From Sphingopyxis sp. GW247-27LB (GTDB lineage Bacteria; Pseudomonadota; Alphaproteobacteria; Sphingomonadales; Sphingomonadaceae): a stretch of 64,000 nt of DNA. Below are positions 42,030 through 50,451 of the stretch, one piece after another. A program made the translations under genes and the position numbers. Location of the stretch: assembly GCF_002277025.1 (NCBI RefSeq), contig NZ_NIWD01000007.1, forward strand, positions 1,519-65,518, given 5' to 3'. Each line of letters opens with the position of its first letter. Position 1 is the first letter of the stretch. The notes beneath the pieces were generated by a model, which was not told where the DNA came from, did no database searches, and saw only the letters and a program-made list of their open reading frames with translations.

Positions 42030-43068
42030 TGGTAAGACGGCGAGCCAAGGGCACAATATCCGCCAGGCATTTTATGAAAAAATTGATCCTCACAACCTTA
42101 CCCCCTTGTGGGAAGTGCTCGGAGCGCTCGTTCCCGAAACGCCCACTCCTCGCGCGCAAGCCTACAAATGGGATTTTGCCCAGGCGCGGGACTATCTCAT
42201 GGAGGCGGGCGATCTGATCTCGGCAGAAGAGGCCGAGCGCCGGGTTCTGGTGCTGGAAAATCCGGGCTTGCGCGGGCAATCGCGCATTAGCGACGGTCTC
42301 TATGCGGGCCTTCAACTGATCCTCCCCAACGAGGTGGCTCCTGCGCACCGCCACACGCAATCGGCTCTCCGCCTCGTCTTGTCGGGGGAGGGAGCCTATA
42401 CGGCCGTCGATGGCGAGCGCACGACCATGCGGCGCGGGGATTTCATCATTACGCCGGCCTGGACCTATCACGATCATGGCAATGAAGGTGACCAGCCAGT
42501 CATCTGGCTCGACGGGCTCGATATCCCGATCGTTGAATTGCTGAACGCCGGTTTTCGCGAGGGCGCTCCGGAAAAATCGCAGATCGTTCAGAGACCGGAG
42601 GGCGATGCGCGTGCGCGTTACGGTAGCAACATGCTGCCCGTCGATTTCGAAGGCGAGCAGGGGATGGCCACCAAGCTCTTCGTTTATCCCTATGTCGATG
42701 CGCTCCGATCGGTCGAAAAGATCGCCAGTTCGCCGACCGATGACCATTTTGGATACAAGCTTCGCTATATCGATCCGACGACGGGCTCCTCCCCCATCCC
42801 GACGATCGGAGCATTTCTCCAGCTCTTGCCCCGAGGGATGCGCACGCGAGGCTATCGTTGCACGGATTCAACAATTTATGTCTGCCTCGAGGGGCGAGGA
42901 ACTTCCTTTATCGAAGGCCAGGAATTCCCCTTCGCACAGAACGATATTTTCATCGTGCCTTCTTGGCATCAGCTGGAAATCGCTGCGGCCGAAGAGACGG
43001 TTCTCTACAGCTATTCGGACCGGCCCGTCCAGAAAATGCTCGGCTTGTGGCGCGAGGCGCGATTGTAA
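42019..43068 (+). CDS. nagI: Gentisate 1,2-dioxygenase-type ring-cleavage enzyme (bicupin)
   Basis: A 349-residue bicupin. The N-terminal cupin has APAHRHTQSALRLVLSGEG with H110 and H112, and H151/H153 in WTYHDHGNEG, the three-His Fe(II) site of gentisate dioxygenases. The second cupin (STIYVCLEGRGTSFIEGQEF) lacks a full metal triad, as usual. It should open gentisate to maleylpyruvate. Salicylate 1,2-dioxygenase and 1-hydroxy-2-naphthoate dioxygenase share this fold, but the hydroxylase, isomerase and hydrolase neighbours favour gentisate. Confidence 0.87.
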   Translation: MSPDGKTASQGHNIRQAFYEKIDPHNLTPLWEVLGALVPETPTPRAQAYKWDFAQARDYLMEAGDLISAEEAERRVLVLENPGLRGQSRISDGLYAGLQLILPNEVAPAHRHTQSALRLVLSGEGAYTAVDGERTTMRRGDFIITPAWTYHDHGNEGDQPVIWLDGLDIPIVELLNAGFREGAPEKSQIVQRPEGDARARYGSNMLPVDFEGEQGMATKLFVYPYVDALRSVEKIASSPTDDHFGYKLRYIDPTTGSSPIPTIGAFLQLLPRGMRTRGYRCTDSTIYVCLEGRGTSFIEGQEFPFAQNDIFIVPSWHQLEIAAAEETVLYSYSDRPVQKMLGLWREARL

Positions 43069-43099
43069 CGTGCATGACTGAATTTTCAGGGGAATTATC

Positions 43100-43801
43100 T
43101 TGAGAGAACTTTGCTTTGAACTTCCGCCATCTCCTACCTTGACGATCGAGGAGAGCGATAAATGCTTTCCGGTCAACCGTATCTACTGTGTGGGAAAGAA
43201 TTACGCGGCCCATGCCCGGGAAATGGGGCGGGATGAACGCGAGCCGCCGTTCTTCTTCATGAAGCCGGCCAATGCAGCGGTGGATGCAGCCCATCCGATC
43301 GAACTCGAATATCCACCGCAGACCAGCAATTTCCACTATGAGCTCGAACTGGTGGCCGTGCTGGGGGCGCCATTGCAAAACGCCACACAGGAAGAGGCGA
43401 TCGAAGCCATTTTCGGCTATGCTGTGGGCCTCGACATGACCCGGCGCGACCTGCAGCTCGAAGCGCGGGAAAAGGGGCGCCCTTGGGAGCTTGGCAAATC
43501 CTTCAGCCGATCAGCGCCGATCGGAGCGATCCGTCAAGCCAAGGAGTGGCCGGATTCGCAGATCGTCCTCACCGTCAATGGCGAGGCCCGCCAGGAGAGC
43601 CGAACTTCCATGATGCTTTGGGGCGTGGCGGAGAGCCTCGCCTTTCTCTCGCAATTTGACACGCTTGAACCAGGCGATGTGTTGATGACCGGAACGCCTG
43701 CCGGGGTCGGTCCGGTAACACCCGGCGACAAGATGGTGGGAACGATCACGCAATTGCGGCCCATCGAGGTGCTCATCACCGAGCCCAAGCAGGATAGATG
43801 A
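43100..43801 (+). CDS. nagK: Fumarylpyruvate hydrolase (FAH family)
   Basis: A 233-residue FAH-family enzyme with RIYCVGKNYAAHAREMG, FFFMKPANA, YELELVAVLG and LEPGDVLMTGTPAGVGPVTP, closely following the NagK pattern. It would hydrolyse fumarylpyruvate to fumarate and pyruvate, ending the pathway. The start is a TTG at 43100 preceded by CAGGGGA, with no ATG nearby in frame; this weak start may lower its expression. It lies between gentisate dioxygenase and the NagG-like gene. Confidence 0.87.
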   Translation: MRELCFELPPSPTLTIEESDKCFPVNRIYCVGKNYAAHAREMGRDEREPPFFFMKPANAAVDAAHPIELEYPPQTSNFHYELELVAVLGAPLQNATQEEAIEAIFGYAVGLDMTRRDLQLEAREKGRPWELGKSFSRSAPIGAIRQAKEWPDSQIVLTVNGEARQESRTSMMLWGVAESLAFLSQFDTLEPGDVLMTGTPAGVGPVTPGDKMVGTITQLRPIEVLITEPKQDR

Positions 43802-43816
43802 CCGGAGGTTAAGGCA

Positions 43817-45073
43817 ATGAAACAGGATGGCCTGAAAGAAGCGATCGGATGGGAAGGCGGAGATTGCGCGACTATTCCTCTCAGCATCTATACCGATAGA
43901 GAGGTTTACGAGCGTGAACTGGAACGTCTCTTTTACAACGGGCACTGGTGTTACCTTGGGCTTGAGGCAGAAATTCCCAATCCGGGCGATTTCAAACGCA
44001 CGGTCATCGGGGAGCGTTCGGTCATCGTCGTGCGCGACAAGAGCGGTGCGATCAACGGCTTTGAAAACCTGTGCGCACACCGCAAGATGAAATTCTGCCG
44101 GGCTCGCGATGGCAATGTTGGGGAATTCGTCTGCCCCTATCATCAGTGGATTTATGATCTGCAAGGCAATCTGCGCGGCGTGCCTTACCAGCGCGGACTG
44201 CGCCAGGACGGCAAGCTTTCCGGGGGTATGCCTTCCGATTTCAAACGGGAAGAAAATGGCCTTCGCAAGCTGAAAATTGCGACACGCGGGGGCGTGATCT
44301 TCGGTTCTTTCGATCAGGATGTCGAGAGTTTCGAAGATTATCTTGGCGAAGAGGTGTTGCGCTATTTCGACCGGATATTCGATGGCCGCAAGCTCGTCAT
44401 CCTTGGCTACAACAAGCAGAGGATCCCTTCCAACTGGAAGTTGATGATGGAGAACATCAAGGATCCTTATCATGCGGGCCTTCTGCACACCTGGTTCGTG
44501 ACCTTCGGTCTGTGGCGCGCTGACAGCAAAATGAGGCTCCTGATGGATCCGACAAAGCGCCATGCCGTGATGGCGGGCACGCGCAGTGTTCAGCAAGCGC
44601 AGGCCGAGCTCGTTTCCGGTGTCACGAGCTTCAAGGCGGACATGGCCCTTAACGATCCCAGCCAGATCGACATCGTCCATGAGGAATGGTGGGGCGAATA
44701 TACGGCAACTATGATGACCTTGTTCCCAAGCGTCATCATCCAGCAGCAGGTCAACAGCCTTTCCACCCGGCATATCCAGCCATCCGGACCGAATGCCTTT
44801 GACTTTGTCTGGACTCACTTCCGCTTTGAGGACGACGACGAGGAAATGCATGCGCGCAGGCTCAAGCAAGCCAATCTGTTTGGTCCTTCGGGCTATGTCT
44901 CTGCCGATGATGGAGAGGTGCTCGAATTTTCTCAGGAAGGCTTCTCGGCCAATCCGTCGGATCGGATGATTGCGCTCATGGGTGGGCGTGGTACCGAAGA
45001 AGCCAACGTCATTGCAAGCGAGAACCTGATCCGCGGCATGTATAAATACTGGCGCGAGGTAATGGAGGTTTAA
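43817..45073 (+). CDS. nagG: Salicylate 5-hydroxylase-type oxygenase alpha subunit (copy 2)
   Basis: A 418-residue Rieske oxygenase alpha subunit, close to NagG (423). Rieske ligands are C86, H88, C106 and H109 (NLCAHRKMKFC, CPYHQWIYD); iron ligands H219 and H224 sit in ENIKDPYHAGLLHTWF with Asp216 bridging. It is adjacent to nagH, nagK, nagI and nagL equivalents, so conversion of salicylate to gentisate is the best prediction. Sphingomonad salicylate 1-hydroxylases (to catechol) are related, but no catechol pathway is encoded here. Confidence 0.86.
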   Translation: MKQDGLKEAIGWEGGDCATIPLSIYTDREVYERELERLFYNGHWCYLGLEAEIPNPGDFKRTVIGERSVIVVRDKSGAINGFENLCAHRKMKFCRARDGNVGEFVCPYHQWIYDLQGNLRGVPYQRGLRQDGKLSGGMPSDFKREENGLRKLKIATRGGVIFGSFDQDVESFEDYLGEEVLRYFDRIFDGRKLVILGYNKQRIPSNWKLMMENIKDPYHAGLLHTWFVTFGLWRADSKMRLLMDPTKRHAVMAGTRSVQQAQAELVSGVTSFKADMALNDPSQIDIVHEEWWGEYTATMMTLFPSVIIQQQVNSLSTRHIQPSGPNAFDFVWTHFRFEDDDEEMHARRLKQANLFGPSGYVSADDGEVLEFSQEGFSANPSDRMIALMGGRGTEEANVIASENLIRGMYKYWREVMEV

Positions 45074-45074
45074 G

Positions 45075-45566
45075 ATGCCTGACAATTTTGAATTGAATAG
45101 GATAGCGCAGCTTTATGCCTCCTACGAAAGAGCGATAAACCAGCGTGAGTTTGAATCCTGGGTAGATATTTTTTCATCGGAACCATACTACCGTATCACC
45201 GCGCGCGAAAATTTCGAAAAAAATCTGCCGCTTTCCACTCTTGTCCTGAGCAGCAAGGGAATGATGAAGGATCGCGCCTATGGTATTACGCAAACCATTT
45301 TCCATGACCCTTATCATCAACGCAACATAACCGGTTTGCCCTTCGTCTCCAGCGTCGAGGACAGTGCATCAGGCAAGGGCAGGCTCGTGCAGTGCGAGGC
45401 CAATTTCAGCGTCTTTCGCACCAAGCTGGATAAGTTGAGTGAGGTCTTCTGCGTCGGTCGTTATTTCGATGAAATCGTCGAGGAAGACGGCGCATTGAAG
45501 TTCGCCAAGAGGGTGTGCGTCATCGACAGCGAGATGATCCCCAATGCGATCATCTACCCGATCTAG
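45075..45566 (+). CDS. nagH: Salicylate 5-hydroxylase-type oxygenase beta subunit (copy 2)
   Basis: A 163-residue beta chain (NagH about 161) with RIAQLYASYERAINQREFES and the C-terminal FAKRVCVIDSEMIPNAIIYP. Its ATG lies one base after the alpha stop (TAAGATG), so the two are translated together. It differs clearly from the copy at 31135, arguing for old divergence rather than a recent duplication. Confidence 0.87.
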   Translation: MPDNFELNRIAQLYASYERAINQREFESWVDIFSSEPYYRITARENFEKNLPLSTLVLSSKGMMKDRAYGITQTIFHDPYHQRNITGLPFVSSVEDSASGKGRLVQCEANFSVFRTKLDKLSEVFCVGRYFDEIVEEDGALKFAKRVCVIDSEMIPNAIIYPI

Positions 45567-45578
45567 GAACCCGATCCC

Positions 45579-46220
45579 ATGCTGAAACTCTACGAATTTT
45601 TTCGTAGCTCTGCATCATACCGCGTCCGGATTGGGCTCAACCTGAAGGGTCTGGACTACACGTCTTGTCCGGTCAACTTCCGCAAGGACGAGCAAATGTC
45701 GGAGCCATTCACCTCCCTCAATCCGGCAAAGCTCGTCCCAGTGCTGGAAACCGGGGATGGTTGGTCTTTGGCCCAATCGGCGGCCATTCTCGAATATCTG
45801 GATGAGGTCTATCCGGAAAAACCGTTGCTGCCCAGGGATGATCCGAAGGATCGTGCCTTTGTCCGACAATGCGCGCTTGCTGTCGCCTGCGACATTCACC
45901 CTTTGAACAACCTGCGCGTTCTCAAATATCTCGTTGGCCCGCTGGGTCTGTCCGATGAAACCAAGAACGAGTGGGTCCGGCACTGGATCTGCGAGGGGTT
46001 CGAGGCGCTCGAAGCGATCATTTCAGCGCACAATGGACAACAGGCGCGCTTTTGTTTTGGCGATGCGCCCACGCTCGCGGATTGCTGCCTGATCCCGCAG
46101 ATATACAATGCGCGCCGTTTTGAGGTCGATATGGCGCAATTCCCGATTCTCGAAAGAATCGACAAGAACTGTGGGGCATTGGAGGCTTTCGCAAAGGCTC
46201 ATCCCGACGCCGTAGCCTGA
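45579..46220 (+). CDS. nagL: Maleylpyruvate isomerase (zeta-class GST)
   Basis: A 213-residue zeta-class glutathione transferase with the signature FFRSSASYRVRIGLNLKGL, LVPVLETGDGWSLAQSAAIL and the C-terminal DAPTLADCCLIPQIYNARRF. It isomerises maleylpyruvate to fumarylpyruvate with glutathione, the step between NagI and NagK. It is the last gene of the catabolic cluster; IS66 debris starts 5 bp after its stop. Confidence 0.88.
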   Translation: MLKLYEFFRSSASYRVRIGLNLKGLDYTSCPVNFRKDEQMSEPFTSLNPAKLVPVLETGDGWSLAQSAAILEYLDEVYPEKPLLPRDDPKDRAFVRQCALAVACDIHPLNNLRVLKYLVGPLGLSDETKNEWVRHWICEGFEALEAIISAHNGQQARFCFGDAPTLADCCLIPQIYNARRFEVDMAQFPILERIDKNCGALEAFAKAHPDAVA

Positions 46221-46225
46221 AATGG

Positions 46226-46318
46226 ATGACCGCCCAGCTTGCCAAGCTTTCACGCAATCACGATCTCGCCAAGGCGATCAACTATATGTTGCGCCGCTGG
46301 GATGCGTTCACGTTGACG
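46226..46318 (+). pseudogene. IS66 TnpC transposase remnant
   Basis: The frame reads MTAQLAKLSRNHDLAKAINY then MLRRWDAFT, a conserved part of IS66-family TnpC, before it is cut by the left end of an IS3-like element at 46319. Only about 30 codons remain. Confidence 0.7.
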
Positions 46319-46646
46319 TGACCCCCTGATTTTCCTCCAAGCTTGATTAGAGTCCGGCCCTACGAGAAGGACGGACGAGATGAAGAGATCGAGGTTTACA
46401 GAGGAGCAGATCATTGGCGTGCTGAAGGAGGCGGAGGCAGACGCGAAGACTGCTGACGTAGCCCGGGCGGCACGGGGTGTCGGAAGCGACGATCTACAAC
46501 TGGAAGTCGAAGTATGGCGGGCTGGAGGTGTCCGAGGCCCGTTGGCTGAGGGAGCTTGAGAGCGAGAACGCGAAGCTCAAGCGACTGCTGGCCGACACGA
46601 TGCTGGACAACGTGGCGTTGAAGGATCTCCTGGCAAAAAATGTATG
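46319..46646 (+). mobile_element. Truncated IS3-family element with frameshifted OrfA
   Basis: The end TGACCCCCTGATTTTCC is typical of IS3-family (IS407-like) termini. OrfA starts at ATG 46380 (MKRSRFTEEQIIGVLKEAEA), shifts frame near 46465-46485, and continues as VSEATIYNWKSKYGGLEVSE and further to TGA 46644-46646. OrfB and the right end are absent. The element cut the IS66 remnant before it. Confidence 0.8.
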
Positions 46647-46879
46647 ACCCGCCCTGTCCATGCAAGGGTCGATTGGTGTTGACGGTGCCAGTCTGCACAA
46701 ATGTATCCGGCCTCTCGCGAGTGGGCCGCTGTTGCGGCCAGGCCTTGATGAGATCCGCGCGCCTCGTTCCCAGATAAATGCTTTGGGCTTGCTGCCCGCT
46801 TTTTTGCAGGGGTTTACGATGCGCTGGTCCACTGTCTCGTCATCACTCTCACGAACCTCGCAGTTGGTGGCGGCGCTGC

Positions 46880-47354
46880 TCAGCTGAACGCTGGAACTCG
46901 CCGCTCGTAGGTAGCACCCGGCTTGGTCAGGATCACCCAGACAATGCGGGCGATCTTGGCTGCCAGGGCAACCGTGACTTTGTTCTTATGCATCCTGCTC
47001 TCAAGCCCATCGAGCCATGGCCCCAACCTGTCCCGGCTGCGGTCAAGATGTGTGACACAGGATCGTGCACGATGGACTATCATCCTTCGCAGATACTTGT
47101 TGCCGCGTTTGCTGATACCGAGCAGCTTGTTCTTTCCGCCGGTCGAGTGTTCGCGCGGTACGAGGCCGAGCCAGGCCGCGAGATCACGAGCCTTACTGAA
47201 CTGCTGCCCGGAACCGGCCGCTGCCAGTAGAGCGGTCGAGGCCAGTGGGCCGATGCCCCGCACAGTCATGAGGCGGCGTGCGGTATCGCTGCGCGCTGCG
47301 ATGTCTTCGATCTCCTGGTTCATCGTTGCGATGCACTGCTCGAGTTCCATCATC
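46880..47354 (-). pseudogene. IS110-family transposase, C-terminal part only
   Basis: The frame covers the second half of an IS110-family transposase: RRLMTVRGIGPLASTALLAA (helix-hairpin-helix of the transposase_20 domain), FSKARDLAAWLGLVPREHST, and GISKRGNKYLRRMIVHRARS, ending after RRVPAFS. The N-terminal DEDD catalytic domain is missing, and the upstream sequence is instead the start of an isochorismatase-like gene. The open frame formally extends to 47377. The 230 bp between this and the IS3 remnant hold no recognised gene. Confidence 0.82.
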
Positions 47355-47501
47355 TCACCGTGCCTCTGCATTCGCATAAAGCGGCGAATCGGGATCCAGG
47401 TAAGCCATCACGACATCGACGATCAGCAGAGCTGGCTTGTTACCAGGCTCCAGATGGTTTGAAAATGCGTCAGCATAGTTTGCGGATAGGTCTTCGTTCA
47501 T
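47355..47501 (-). pseudogene. N-terminal remnant of an isochorismatase-family hydrolase
   Basis: From ATG 47501 the frame reads MNEDLSANYADAFSNHLEPG then NKPALLIVDVVMAYLDPDSP and stops at 47355-47357 where IS110 sequence begins. The LLIVDV-AYLDP block is the catalytic-Asp start of cysteine hydrolases of the isochorismatase/nicotinamidase family. Its ATG overlaps the CoA-transferase stop (ATGA), so it was the next gene of the same operon before truncation. The catalytic Lys and Cys are lost. Confidence 0.65.
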
Positions 47502-48697
47502 ATGACGCCAGCCTCATTCAGTTTTTCAAGCGCAGTCGCATCAAGCCCGAGTAAAGCACCATAGATTTCGGCGTTGTGCTCTCCGGGGATCGCCGGGGCG
47601 GGGCGGCGCACCCCCGAAGGGGTCTTCGACAGCTTGGGAAAGGCGTTTTGCATCTTGAGCTTGCCAAAACGCTTGGTCTCGACCTCGATGATCGCTTCGC
47701 GCGCCTGAAAATGCGGATCCTCGATCATTTCGGGCGCGCAATAGAGTCGGCCGGCGGGGATCGAATGGTCGATCATCAATTGCTTGACCTCGGCGACGGT
47801 GCGCTGCGCGGTCCAGTGGTTGATGATCTCGTCGAGCTCGCGCTGGTGCTTGCCGCGCGCGATATGGGTGGCAAAGCGCGGATCGGAGGCAAGCTCCTCC
47901 TGCCCCATGGCCTTGGCAAGACGCGCGAAGATCTCGTCCTTGTTCGCGCCGATCATGAACATCCCGTCTTTGCACTTATAGACGTTCGAAGGGGCGATGC
48001 CCGGCAGGATCGAGCCCGACCGCTCGCGGATCACGCCATTGTGGTCATATTCGGGAACCAGCCCCTCCATCACCTGCAGCACCGCTTCGTAGAGCGCGGT
48101 GTCGATGATCTGCCCTTCGCCGGTGCGCTCGCGATGGTGGAGCGCGGCGAGCACCCCCATGCAGCCATAGGTGGCGCACAGCGTATCGCCGATCGAAACG
48201 CCCATGCGCGCGGGCGGGCGATCGGGTTCGCCGACGATATAGCGCCAGCCGCCCATCGCTTCGCCGATCCCGCCAAAGCCGGCGCGAGCGGCATAGGGGC
48301 CATTTTGGCCATAGCCCGACATCCGCGCAATGATGAGCCCCGGGTTCTCGCGCAAGAGATCCTCGGGCGCCAGACCCCATTTTTCGAGTGTTCCGGGCTT
48401 GAAATTCTCGATCAGCACATCGGCCTTGGCGATCAGCTGGCGCGCTAGTTGCTGGCCTTCGGGGATCCGCAGATTGCAGGTCACCGACCGCTTGTTGCGC
48501 GCGATTACTTCCCATTGAACCTTTTCTTCGCCCTGACCCCAGAGCCGCATCGGATCGCCTGCCCCAGGAGGCTCGACCTTGATCACATCGGCGCCCATGT
48601 CGCCGAGCAGCTGGCCGCAAAAGGGCCCAGCAATGAGCTGACCAAGTTCAACGACGCGAATGTCAGCAAGGGCACCCCTGTTGGAAGGCGTCATCAT
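47498..48697 (-). CDS. CaiB/BaiF-type (class III) CoA transferase
   Basis: A 399-residue family III CoA transferase. The N-terminal block VVELGQLIAGPFCGQLLGDM, ADVIKVEPPGAGDPMR and RNKRSVTCNLR are typical. The catalytic Asp is probably in SIGDTLCATYGCMGVLAALH. It moves CoA between carboxylic acids; the substrate is unknown. With the HMG-CoA-lyase-like gene upstream (150-bp gap, same strand), I infer activation of a 3-hydroxy-3-methyl dicarboxylic acid followed by lyase cleavage. Its link to the aromatic pathway is unproven. Confidence 0.88.
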   Translation of the reverse strand: MMTPSNRGALADIRVVELGQLIAGPFCGQLLGDMGADVIKVEPPGAGDPMRLWGQGEEKVQWEVIARNKRSVTCNLRIPEGQQLARQLIAKADVLIENFKPGTLEKWGLAPEDLLRENPGLIIARMSGYGQNGPYAARAGFGGIGEAMGGWRYIVGEPDRPPARMGVSIGDTLCATYGCMGVLAALHHRERTGEGQIIDTALYEAVLQVMEGLVPEYDHNGVIRERSGSILPGIAPSNVYKCKDGMFMIGANKDEIFARLAKAMGQEELASDPRFATHIARGKHQRELDEIINHWTAQRTVAEVKQLMIDHSIPAGRLYCAPEMIEDPHFQAREAIIEVETKRFGKLKMQNAFPKLSKTPSGVRRPAPAIPGEHNAEIYGALLGLDATALEKLNEAGVI

Positions 48698-48847
48698 ACT
48701 TTATCCCCAAAGCCAATTCCGCGGGCGCACATGGCTGAGGCAAGGTTCGACTTGCGATCTTGCGGTGACCTTTGAATCTCGCCAATCGCTGCTGTTTTTC
48801 GAAGGAACCGCCCAGTCTGCTGCGAACGGTTGAACTGCATGGAAGGA

Positions 48848-49777
48848 TTATGAGGCACAGCGTTTTTCCTGAGATGAAGAGGGAAAAAGTGGCGCACGGG
48901 CGACCATTCCCGGCAATCTGCGCTGCATCAGATCGCCGAGCCAGTGATTGACCTCAACCAGGGCCTCAAGGTCAAAACCCGTGTCGATGCCGGCTCGCTC
49001 GAACATATACACAACGTCTTCGGTCGAGATATTGCCGGTTGCACCCGGCGCAAAGGGGCAGCCGCCCAGGCCGCCCAGCGCCGAATCAATCGTGACCGCC
49101 CCTGCCTGAACAGCAACCCATGCATTGGCCAGACCCGTCCCGCGTGTATTATGAAAATGGGCCCTCAACGGAATCCGCGGCACCGCCGCGCGAACTTTGC
49201 CAAATAGCGAAGCGACCTGGGCCGGATTGCCGGCGCCGATTGTATCAGCAAGGCAGATTTCGAGCGGCTGCGCCTCAGCCAGAGCGACCGCCATGGCGAC
49301 GACTCGATCCTTGGCCACTTCCCCTTCGAACGGACAACCAAAGGCCGCGGCAATAGTGACCTGGCCGGTTTTTCCAGCGGCGCGCGCCTTCTCCATAATT
49401 TCACGAGCCACTTCAACCGAGCCATCGCTCGTCTGGCCTTGATTCGCCATGGCGAAGCTGTCGGTCGCAACCGCAACCGCCCCAAGCTGGTCGATCCGTC
49501 CGGTGGCCAGCGCACGCGCGGCACCGCGCGCATTGAGAACAAGGCTGACATAGGTGACATCTGCGCGCTCGGGCAGTTGCTCGCAAACGGCTTCGGCGTC
49601 TGCCATCTGTGGCACGGTCCGAGGATTGACAAAGCTGGTCACTTCGATCCGCCGTGCACCGGCAGCAATCGCGCGATCGATGAGCGAAATTTTATCCTGA
49701 GTTGATATGAGGGTTTTTTCATTCTGCAAGCCATCGCGAGGGCCGACCTCAAGTATCTCGACATTTTTCGTATACAT
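48848..49777 (-). CDS. HMG-CoA lyase-like enzyme (DRE-TIM barrel)
   Basis: A 309-residue DRE-TIM metallolyase with VGPRDGLQNEK, EVTSFVNPRTVPQMADAE, the HFHNTRGTGLANA metal-binding motif, and GGLGGCPFAPGATGN carrying the catalytic Cys. These are HMG-CoA lyase signatures. It would cleave 3-hydroxy-3-methylglutaryl-CoA or a related 3-hydroxyacyl-CoA. The ATG shares one base with the GntR stop (TAATG). Paired with the CoA transferase, it suggests a small acid-degradation operon. Confidence 0.88.
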   Translation of the reverse strand: MYTKNVEILEVGPRDGLQNEKTLISTQDKISLIDRAIAAGARRIEVTSFVNPRTVPQMADAEAVCEQLPERADVTYVSLVLNARGAARALATGRIDQLGAVAVATDSFAMANQGQTSDGSVEVAREIMEKARAAGKTGQVTIAAAFGCPFEGEVAKDRVVAMAVALAEAQPLEICLADTIGAGNPAQVASLFGKVRAAVPRIPLRAHFHNTRGTGLANAWVAVQAGAVTIDSALGGLGGCPFAPGATGNISTEDVVYMFERAGIDTGFDLEALVEVNHWLGDLMQRRLPGMVARAPLFPSSSQEKRCAS

Positions 49778-50451
49778 TATTGCTCTCGCTCTATCTCTTG
49801 GACTTGGCTCAAATCGGGACTGGGTTCAACAAAAGCGTGGTAGGCGCGCATGATGTGAGACCGCAGCAGCGTTTCGGCCATAATGCTATCGCCGCGAGCC
49901 AAGGAGTCGATAATTTGCTCATGATCATCATAAGATCGGCGCAGTTCTTCGCGACTGTATTGGTGAACGGTGCGCGAGATTACTGGCCGCTCGATCAAGC
50001 CGTTGAGCAGGCTTGCAATATGACGCGATCCTGCCGCCCGGTGAAAAATGGTGTGAAACTCGTGATTTGCATCGAGAAAGGCGTCCGTGTCCACCGAAGG
50101 CTTGTCAATCGCCTGACAGATCCGGCGATTCGCAACGCGCAGTCTCTCTATGTCGACGTCGCTTATCCGCGCGGCGGCGCGGTAGGCGGCCCTGCCTTCG
50201 AGCAAGGCACGCAGTTCAAAGCTTTCGATCACGTCATCATGCGACCAGTGCGCGATCATCGTTCTATTGGTATCCGTGCGGATCACCAAAAGCTCAGCTT
50301 CAAGCTTGCGCAATGCCTCTCGCACAGGTGTTCGTGAAATCCCGCATAATTTTGACAAGGATGCTTCCGTGACCGGCGCTCCGCCAGCCAACTCGCCGCT
50401 CAGGATCTTTTCCTTGATCATGCTGTGTGCGAGATCCGAGGCGCGGGACAT
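49777..50451 (-). CDS. GntR-family (FCD/FadR subfamily) regulator
   Basis: A 224-residue regulator with an N-terminal winged HTH (GAPVTEASLSKLCGISRTPV, REALRKLEAELLVI) and a C-terminal all-helical FCD domain (FLDANHEFHTIFHRAAGSRH). It is the first gene of the minus-strand operon with the lyase and CoA transferase, so it probably represses that operon in response to its substrate or CoA ester. A GTATAC palindrome lies about 50 bp upstream of its start and another at 49770-49775. Confidence 0.88.
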   Translation of the reverse strand: MSRASDLAHSMIKEKILSGELAGGAPVTEASLSKLCGISRTPVREALRKLEAELLVIRTDTNRTMIAHWSHDDVIESFELRALLEGRAAYRAAARISDVDIERLRVANRRICQAIDKPSVDTDAFLDANHEFHTIFHRAAGSRHIASLLNGLIERPVISRTVHQYSREELRRSYDDHEQIIDSLARGDSIMAETLLRSHIMRAYHAFVEPSPDLSQVQEIEREQ

